From contig JAHYIO010000006.1 in assembly GCA_020543525.1 (NCBI GenBank), positions 1 through 64,000 on the forward strand: a stretch of 64,000 nt of DNA, read 5' to 3'. The position numbers were made by a program, and so were the translations under genes. Below are positions 55,716 through 64,000 of the stretch, in pieces. The notes under the pieces are model-generated. The model did no database searches. It was not told the origin of the DNA and saw only the letters and a list, made by a program, of their open reading frames with translations. Every line of letters begins with the position of its first letter. The first letter of the stretch is position 1. The stretch is from Coriolopsis trogii. Its lineage: Eukaryota; Basidiomycota; Agaricomycetes; Polyporales; Polyporaceae.

Positions 55716-58079
55716 ATGCCTGCCGCTGACAGCAAGCGCAAGGAGCACGACTCCCTCCCCGACCCCTCCAGGGACGGCGGAGACAGCAGAGAGAAGGACC
55801 GCGAGAGGGAAAAGGGCTCAAAGCACAAGCCTTCCTCCAAGGGTACGTTCCCAGCCAGTCCCGTTCCATCCCAGTCCATTCAGACCGCCTCCTCGTTGTC
55901 CTCCAGCCAAGGACCTCTCCCATGTTCCCTGCAAATTTTTCAGGGTCGGCTCCTGCACCGCAGGTTCCTCCTGCCCCTTCTCCCACCAGGTCCTCGAACC
56001 CGGCCAGCAAAAGGAAGTATGTGCTTGGTTCGTCAAGGGCAACTGCAAATTCGGCCACAAGTGCGCCCTCGCACACATCCTTCCCGGCCAGAGCATGTCC
56101 ATGGACCGCAAGAACAAGAAGGCCGCCCAGCTCGCTGCTAACGCTGCAGGCGGCGGTCAATCCAAGGATCCCTCCAGGCCGAAAGGCCACAAGGGCTCGC
56201 ATCCCGGCTCCAACGCTAGCCAGTCTCGCAACGCCCTCCTCTCCGGCTCTACCGCCCCCACTCGTTCTGTCGGTGCAAACGCTCGCTCCCCAATCCCCAT
56301 GCCTCTCAAGGCCACCCTGTCCCCCTCGGCCCCTGCCCCTCCTGTCAAGGACACCGATTTTGCATCCTTTGGCCTTCCAGACGAGACGAACAAGCTCCCT
56401 TCTGCTCCTGCACAGCGCAAGTCTGCCGCTTCCCCCGAGAGCCGCCCAGCACAATCAACCGACTCCGAGAACGCAAAGTCAGACGCTTCCACTCAGCCCG
56501 ATCGCACCTCCCCTTCTCCCTTGCCCACACATACCACATCGGCTCCTCGACGCATCAGCGACGCTTCGGCTGCCGTCGACTTTGGCCCTATCGGTTCCCC
56601 GCCTCGAGCCTCTTCCTCCTCTAGTAGACCTGCCCGTATCAACGGATTCTCCCCAGGCACGTCTCCCCAACCTCAGGGCCTCTCTACCTCTCCTTTCTCC
56701 GCCCCAGGTACACAGACTGTTTTCACCATTTCTAGGCCCGACGATGGCTCTGCAGACTTCAAGTCGCGCTCTGGCCTCTCCGCTTCCTTGGGCGCGATGA
56801 ATTGGGGGTCGGACAGGATCACTGTTCGGAGGATTGGTGTCGAGGAGGTGGTGGTGGAGGACGAGGACCTTGAAGAGTTTTTACCCAGTTCCCTCACCGA
56901 TCTCCTCACTCCCGAGGAGAGGTCAAGGAGAATGTCGCGCACGACAGCCACCCGTCCCAACGTAGGTGGACTCGAACGCGATCACAGTGCTCAGCGTTCG
57001 GGTACCGAAGCGCATCATCGCTATTCGCGTTCCGTTCCTGCGCCCTCGCTCCTCCAGGACATCAAGTCGATCTGGGCAGACGCTGGCGGGATGCCTGTTG
57101 GTTCACCTGATGCTGCCGCCCTTGGTACCGTTCCGCTCGGTGGAGGACTGGGCAATGGCACGCCGAGCTCGTTCACCTCCAATTCTGGCCTTGGCTCCCG
57201 AACTGTCGAAGACATGCTCTCTCCGTCCAACGCCTCGGCGGCTTTCCTCCCCGGCCTCCACCACTACATCAATGCGAAGCCCCAACGTCCCGCCATGGTG
57301 TCTGGACTGTCTTCGATGTATGGAACTGCAGGTGCAGGCATGCACAGCACCTCATCCAGCGCTTATGGAGCAGAATTCAACGGTGCCGCCATGTCCCCTC
57401 CTCGCAATCCTGCATATGGCGTTCCGCCTCCCAATGATGCATACCTGCAGCACGCCGGCCTTCGCCCTGTGGGAAGACCGATCCTCGGCGGCGAAGGCTT
57501 TGCTCCAGGACTCGATGAACAACACAGTGCTCTTTCCCCATCATCGCGGGCATTGCAAGCGCATGCTCCCGGACAGAGCCTTCCACAGGGTCTGGCGGCA
57601 GGGTACTCTCGTATCCACGCCTTGCCTCCTCCTGTCATCCCCTCGCCGTCGTCTTCGAGCATTCTCAGTCGAACCCCTCTTGGCGGTGGTTTCTCGCCCG
57701 GAACGAAGGGTCTTGGTCACGGTCACTCGACCTCGGGCGACTGGGCCAGCATGTCGCCGACGGCGGGTAGTTTGCTTGACCAGATCAACAACGGGCCGCC
57801 ACCATCCGCTGCTGCCTCCGGTGCTCCGGGAACATCGTTTGGAGGTCTTGAGACCATGTTCTCGCGGCTTTCTTACTCGGCTGCCGCCAATCGTACGTAC
57901 CTATCTTGTTTTCTTTTTGCTTTTACTCATGGTGTAATCGTACAGGTGGTGGTGTCGCGCCACCCGGATTGGGCAACCGGAACCCTAGTGGTCGCGGTGC
58001 CCATCCCCAGGGTTCTCTCAGCCCGTTGAGTGGACCCGTTTTGACGGGCGAAGATGACGACCTGTTCTCCATGGAGTAA
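55716..58079 (+). CDS. CCCH zinc-finger protein, Lee1-like
   Basis: Three exons: 55716-55842, 55907-57892 and 57946-58079, in phase, 748 aa. Two adjacent CCCH fingers lie near residues 47-100: CKFFRVGSCTAGSSCPFSH and CAWFVKGNCKFGHKCALAH. Such tandem fingers usually bind RNA. The remainder is a long Ser/Pro/Gly-rich disordered region with one acidic patch (EEVVVEDEDLEEFLPSSLTD) and a C-terminal EDDDLFSME. The architecture matches yeast Lee1-like proteins of fungi. Role in RNA regulation is inferred from the fingers only. Confidence 0.85.
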
Positions 58080-61000
58080 ACCGACGTCAGTTTCCGTGCA
58101 AGGGTCTCTCGACGCAGAAGTATTGTAGAAACATTCTCCATCTGTTGTAGATTGAATGGCTATTCCTGGTATCAATTGTGCGGACAGCCGTAGTTTAATC
58201 ATCGGTTGTGTGATACCACATGTGTCACATCTGTATACTACCTGTAGTTGTGTGTCCTCTGCTGTGGGTACACTCAAAAAGATATTAATTATCTGGTTTC
58301 ACTCTTCATGCTTCATAGACTGTCTGTGAATTGCCATAGATGAGTGTCAAAGATGGATGCTTATGCTGTATTGCAAGCATATTATCTCAACTTAGTACAT
58401 GTGATTGAAGACATACAGCTGAACATAACTTTGTGCCTTTGTACTATATACAACAAAAATTGAATAGCATAGTATTTAGTGTGGGATTATACTTGGCAAT
58501 ATTTGGCACAGACTGCAACTCACAATCATTACATACAAACTCTGCAGGATCACAAAATCTGATCTGATATTCATGTTATTAGGGGTAGCATAGATAAGTG
58601 GCAATCACCCCATATGGTGATTCTAGATTTTACACAATGTTGCAGGTTCAAATCCCTTGCCCCTGACCCAAGATTCAATCTTTGCCATGTAGACTATGTC
58701 TTGGCATAAGAGTTCATGGTGTTATAACCTACCCTTATTCCAGACCAGTATCGTCTTGTCCCTTACCACTTCGTTGCATCCTCTGCCCCTTGTCATCATC
58801 TCGCTTACTCTTCATTGTCCCCCAAGCATCATCCATCTCTTTGTCATTGCCTTTACATATGCTTAATCATCTTTGCTATCTATATCTTCTCGCTCAGTCA
58901 GCCCATCTATATATAAATCCAGATCTGTCAGCTTAGCTAAATATAACCCCCACTCAGTCATCCGCAGCCTCATGACTTCGTTTCCACATTACTGCCTCGA
59001 CATTATACTGTTTATGGCAGGCTACGTTGTGCTATATATAATAGCCGAGAGTTCCATCAAGGAACCCCAGCTTCAATCTCCTCGTTCACCTAATCTGTAC
59101 AATCAGGCTTCTGAATAGAACAGTGTTCTATTTTCTTTGCTGTGCACTTGAAGGCCGTAGTATCCCTCACTTAGACCAATCTTAACATATGGAATGGATC
59201 AGAATCAAGTATGGCCTTGTGCATCCCACCTCAATCAAACTTATCAGGTGGGAAAATGATAACTGTCTCCTTAGCTTTGGCCCTACTAGCAGGCACTTTA
59301 TTAGCCACCATGTAAAAGTCTAGCCAAGAGGGTCACATATCAAGCACAGTCACATATATCAAGCACCTAACTGCAGGTCTATACATACCTTGAGGGCAGG
59401 ATATTAATCTGAAAATATTGAATCCATACATCAGGAAAAGCCCTCTTGGTGCTGAGCCGCTCTAGGCATTTCTGAGGCACTATAGAGACTGTGAAAGCTG
59501 TTAAAGCACCAGAGTGGCCAAAGCAACTCAATGAGTGCTGAGGGAAAGGTCTTGAGGTGGCTCTGCTCTTAGAGCACCTCAGAGCACATTGAGTGTCTCT
59601 GTGAATCTTTGGCACACTTTGACCATAACACATTCTGCTGATAGTCCAATATAATTTCACAGAATTCAAAGTATAGATAACAGAATATATCATTTAAGCT
59701 CTACCCTACTATACAGCAACTAAATCTACTATGCTGTCTCTACCCACTGACACAGCTAGTAAGTAACTATCTATAGGGGAAGATAGACAACAGATATAGG
59801 TGCATCTACATCATAATGATTAGCATGGTCTGGCAAAGAAGACAAAATTTCAAATAGTCACTTACTGTCTTTGCCTGCCTATACATAGTATGCAAAGACA
59901 AGCAGTTAGATTGGTTACTTTGAGATAGCAGCTAGACTTATATTGTCCACCCATAGCTTGGCTGTATGGTCCAACTTATCTATACCCACTGTAATATATG
60001 AGGTTGTACCCAAAGTGCACTTACCTTCCTCATGATCATGAGTTCATGGTTGTGGTACTTGTCATAATCGTGCCTGTGGATGTACTCACCTGTGCTTGTG
60101 CTCTGGGCCACACTTTTAGTCATAGTCATGGCCATGGGCACAGTTGTAGGCAGTTATTGCCCTCATCTACCCATCAGCAAAATGTTCATTGACTCCTGAG
60201 CAATTGTAACTGCTTTTAAAATAGACAATCCATAAAATCTGAGGGTCAGATCAAAAGTGATTATTATTTCATCTTCTACATTTTCAGGAATTACAATCTG
60301 AGGACTGAGATTATGATCACTTACAATCTGGCATGATAATCACTCAAAATCACACACAATCCGAGCAGGCTGCAAATTAATCTTTTATCATAGCAAATCA
60401 ATTCAAAACATACTTATTTACTAGAACACTCTTCAGGAACCCCTCTATTTATTCATGCTTCACCTTGCAGAGAGATACTCCCAACATGGCTCAAAAGTAT
60501 GCATTTATCAATCTAAGGGCAATAGTATTTACAGCCTCAACCACTACACCATATAGCCTTGACTTTGTAGGAAAGTCACTGCCATATATAGATCATCTCA
60601 TTATATGGGGAGCTAACAACAGATTATTTGTCTCTTGTTTAGCCCTGACAGCCTAGAATTGTGTGGACTGTGTGAATTGTAAGTAAACATAATTAAGTGC
60701 CAGATTACATGTCATCATAATCTGGCCCCTTAGATTATGGCTGATCATAGTGATTGCAAATGCTTATGATCTAATCTGACCTTCACAATCCCATCACTAC
60801 CAGATGAGCTGCTGAGGTTTTTGCTGATACCCTTGCTATCATTGTTCCCAACTTTTTTTAAGCTCTGTTGTGGTGATGGCCTAGGTTGTGGTCATAGCCA
60901 ATGGCATGGCTAATTCAGTTGTGGTTGTGGTCCCCATTGAGGTCCTCTTGGTGCCTATGGCCATGGTACATAGTTGTGGTTGAGGTTGTAGTCTTGTGCC

Positions 61001-61545
61001 TAAAGTTCTTATGACAAGTTTTTATCTTGAATTATCAGAGGGAGGGGAGACAGAGGAGGGAACAAAAGGGTGAGAGTACAAGAGAGGAGAGAAAGAGCAA
61101 GAGAGAGAGAGAACAGCAAGAGCATTAGCAAACTTCCAGATAGCAGGTCACAATCACAAAATGCTTGTCTGCTTGGGGCTGCTCATGATCACAATTAAAA
61201 AGGCAGGACATGCGTCGAGCATTATGTTTGCCACTAAGTGATGCTCCTCTGCTGGCTCAATATGAGGTGGTCATAGGAACTGACTGTATAGTTGTTAACA
61301 TTGTGGCTGACAGATATTAGTAGTATAGGATAAGTGAGACTTTGCTTGCAAGTTGTCTCATCTCTCATTTCTACACACTCACTGGCTATACTCTCTCTAT
61401 ATATATCCATTTTGTGTCCACCTACACAACTCATGTACCTCAAGATTTATTTTCCCAAATTCATGTTACCAAAACACTGTCTCACTAGAGATAGCTGTTA
61501 TGCAAGCTCTTTGGGCAACCTTGTGTACTTGTATCTGGTCCTAAC
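58080..61545. other. AT-rich repeat-type region without genes
   Basis: About 3.5 kb of low-GC DNA with no supported coding frame, in contrast to the GC-rich genes to its left. It contains GTTGTGG-rich low-complexity sequence (about 60860-61000) and a purine tract of GAGAGA type (about 61035-61130). A weak tRNA-like stretch lies at 58582-58663. Probably old mobile-element debris. Confidence 0.5.
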
Positions 61546-61728
61546 TGTTGGAAACTGGGAATGTGGAGGATGGATTGTGAGTACTCAAAGAGCAGATATA
61601 AATATATGTATCTAGCTAAAGCAGAGTAGTTGCCAGTAACTCAGCCATAACACAGACAGGCAGAGTATAAAAAGAACGATAGAATTCAAGGTCCAAAAAA
61701 AACTATGACACAATGTTATACTCCAACA
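61546..61728 (-). repeat. Copia 3' LTR, 183 bp
   Basis: Bounded by TGTTGGA and TCCAACA inverted ends. The adjoining minus-strand polypurine tract GTTGAGGGGGAG (61740-61729) marks the inner edge. The outer flank is CTAAC, a possible 5-bp target duplication whose partner is not visible. Confidence 0.85.
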
Positions 61729-63454
61729 CTCCCCCTCAACTCTGTGTCTGACAAGATGCCGAGTATGCCAAGTCGCTGCTGAAGTGCGTGAAAGTGTTTG
61801 CATGTAAGCACCTTGGTAAAGAGGTCAGCAAAGTTATTATCAGTTGGAACATAGGTGAGTTGAATCATGCCTGCTTTAACGCATTGGCAAATGAAATGAT
61901 ATTGAATGTTGATGTGCTTGGATCATGCATGGTGGATGCTGTCCTTGGAGAGTGTGATCACTGACATGTTGATTCTTGCATGAAGGTGAGTTTGGCCAAC
62001 ATCAATTGCATCCAAATTGCATGTATGGCTGCATGTGAAATGGCCATGTACTCAGCCTTGGTTGACGACAAAGTGACCACAGCTTGCTTCGTCAAGCTCC
62101 ATGCAATGATGCCTTTCCTGATTAGGAAAGCATACCCTGAGATGGACCTGCAATCAATTGGGTTCGCTCCCCAATCTGTGTCTATGTACCCTTCAAGCCT
62201 GAAATTGTTATAGTACATGCTTGCATTTGGCTTCCCCTTCCACCCATAGGTGATATCATAATTGAGTGTTCCTTTGAGATATCGAAAGACATGCTTGACA
62301 GTGGTCCAATGTGCAGGTCTGGGATGAGAGCTGAACTGTGAGAGAGCTTGCACTGCATAGCTGATGTTGGGCCGGGTGCCAAGCGCTGTGTACATCAGAG
62401 TTCCAATAGCAGCTTGATAGAGGACATTCTTCATGTCCAATAGATCAGCATCATCTGGTTTCTTGATCAATTTGACATTAGGGTCTGTTGGGGTTAACAC
62501 AGGCATGCAATCAACCATGCTATAGTGCTCGAGTGTGTGCTGAATAAATTTGGTCTGGAAAATGGTGAGTAGATACTTGTCTGGGTGGGTACATGACTTC
62601 AAGTTCAAGTAGAAGCCAAGGCGAGCCAAGGCTGGTGATCTTATACTGCTTGTTGAGTTCACTCTTGACCTTGTCCTGCAGTGCATTGGCCTCTGTGGCT
62701 GCAATCATGTCATCCATGTGTACTCCAATCATTATCAATCCATAATTGTTGGACTTGATGTATAGACACTTTTTGTGATCTAAGCACTGGAAATGCAGGA
62801 TCTCAACCATGGTCTGATTAAAGTGCTGGTTTCAGACCCTTCCTGCCTGTTTTAGGCCATAGAGTGCCTTACCTAAGCGTAAGACCTTCCCAGTTCTATT
62901 GGTGTACCCTGGTGGCTGGCACATATAGATTTCCTTGTTGAGTTTGGCATTAATGTGAGCACCAATGACGTTGTACTGACGTAGTACCATGCCTCATTTA
63001 GCCACGATGGCAAGCAGAGCACGTAGAGGGTCCATCCGAATGACTGGTGCAAAGGTCTCAAAATAGTCAAGGCTGGGTACTTGACTGAAACCCTGAGCAA
63101 CAAGTTATGCCTTATGACATATGAGTTTTCTGTCTGTGTGAAACTTCCTGTGATAGATCCAGATACTGCCGATTGCCTTCCGGCCTGGTGGCAGATCAAC
63201 TTTTTCCCAGGTGCCCAGATCTTTGAGTTGATCAACTTCATTGTCCATTGTGTCATTCTATTGTAGCGCATCGGGAGCGGCATGCGCTTCATATATGTTC
63301 AGAGGTTTGTGTGCACTTTCAGTGCCTATCAGAGTCAATAGGCACAGCACATGCACTTCATCACAGGGGACCCTTTCCCCACTTTTGTGCAGGGTCTTGT
63401 AATTGATCCTGACAGCCATCTTCCTCTGCTCACATGATGGTCTATCAATCTCTG
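61546..63454 (-). mobile_element. Degenerate Ty1/copia retrotransposon, 5' part cut off by a gypsy LTR
   Basis: Minus-strand element. Coding remnants from right to left: linker to RT (63454 down), RT with TGKVLRLRKALYGLKQAG-like and GVHMDDMIAA motifs, then RNase H with GYIDTDWGANPIDCRSISGY and AVVTLSSTKAEYMAISHA, then the usual C-terminal segment QLTYVPTDNNFADLFTKVL after a frame change near 61960. Several in-frame stops make it dead. The 3' LTR lies at 61546-61728 with a polypurine tract beside it. Upstream sequence is lost at 63455 where the gypsy LTR begins. Confidence 0.88.
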
Positions 63455-64000
63455 TGTTAGGTCCTGTGCCAATCTGACCCGAACCCCAAACCCCAAACCT
63501 CAATATCCGACCGCGCTAACCTTTTATGTCTAATACCTTAGTCCCATCTCTTTTTGATAGGTCCCATCACATTTATAATTGTTACTATACTCTGATTAGT
63601 CCGATCAGGTTACGAACAACAGACTTTGATCTACTCCGATTCCCGATCAGACTCCCGGTCTACTCACGCCAATTTCGCCAAGACCTTGGCTGGAGTTCTG
63701 ACTATATAAGATTCGGTAGCAGTAGACTTGTACCTCAGTTCGGATATCTCGTTACTCCCTGAATTCTACGTGTTCTTCTCTAAGTCCACGCCTGACCTCT
63801 AACCCTGACCTTCGGACTCCGAACTCCAGTCGTCACTTAGAACATTGCTCATCCTTCTACCTCGTCCTCTCGTTGTCTGACTCGAAGTCGGACTTCGTAC
63901 TTCTACTCCTCTCGGCCTCCGTGTTTCGGCCTCCTCTCGCAAGTCGAGGATACTGGCGTATACTTGGAGCGTTGTCAATAGCTTCGCCGAAGTCCTCACC
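63455..64000 (+). mobile_element. Gypsy LTR, second copy, cut by window edge
   Basis: Starts TGTTAGGTCCTG and matches the LTR at 13607-12961 read on the minus strand. About 545 of an expected 647 bp lie in the window. Compared with the first copy, the CCCCGAA units near its start are reduced and changed to CCCCAAA, consistent with CpG decay. It is inserted into the copia coding region. Whether it is a solo LTR or the start of a full element lies outside the window. Confidence 0.85.

Overview
The window is a chromosome end from a filamentous basidiomycete, most likely an agaricomycete; a polypore-type fungus is my guess. Evidence: it opens with 12 tandem CCCTAA-type telomere repeats, genes carry many introns of about 45-60 bp, and the gene set is basidiomycete in type (white collar 1 without a zinc finger, DUF4470-MYND protein, OTT_1508-like deaminase, chitin synthase export protein Chs5). 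Gene bodies are GC-rich; repeat blocks are AT-rich.

Layout. 1-13.6 kb is subtelomere: telomere; the 5' part of an SNF2-type helicase gene cut off on its telomeric side; a divergent gene for a 903-aa protein of unknown function; between them 12 copies of a short hairpin-forming motif; a 122-bp tandem repeat with a 244-bp higher-order period; and a Ty3/gypsy element truncated inside its integrase. 14.7-26.9 kb mixes conserved genes (CHS5, CDK8/SSN3, an OPT transporter) with two damaged copies of one deaminase family, one split by a 1.96-kb inverted-repeat element and one shortened. 27-58 kb is ordinary gene-dense chromosome: DUF4470-MYND protein, GH20 hexosaminidase, RPL10, a small cysteine-rich protein, an SPT21/Ams2-like regulator, class II aldolase, WC-1 photoreceptor, PDH kinase, a large unknown gene, 6-phosphogluconate dehydrogenase, a TEY MAP kinase and a CCCH zinc-finger protein. 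58-64 kb is an AT-rich repeat block with a decayed Ty1/copia element interrupted by a gypsy LTR of the same family as the one at 13 kb, in opposite orientation.

The strongest unusual signal is the hairpin family at 2.2-4.3 kb. All 12 copies share the nine-base loop GGCUAUACU (one has a single change). Their stems differ but stay paired, often through G-U pairs. The loop is always on the sense strand of the gene it precedes: 8 copies toward the helicase, 4 toward the 903-aa gene. This looks like an RNA element in two divergent leaders rather than a DNA palindrome. Other notable points: a -1 frameshift heptamer just before the gag stop, two micro-exons (12 and 6 nt) in the aldolase gene, and GC-AG introns.

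All exon models were made by eye from reading frames and splice signals. Positions near splice sites can be off by a few bases.
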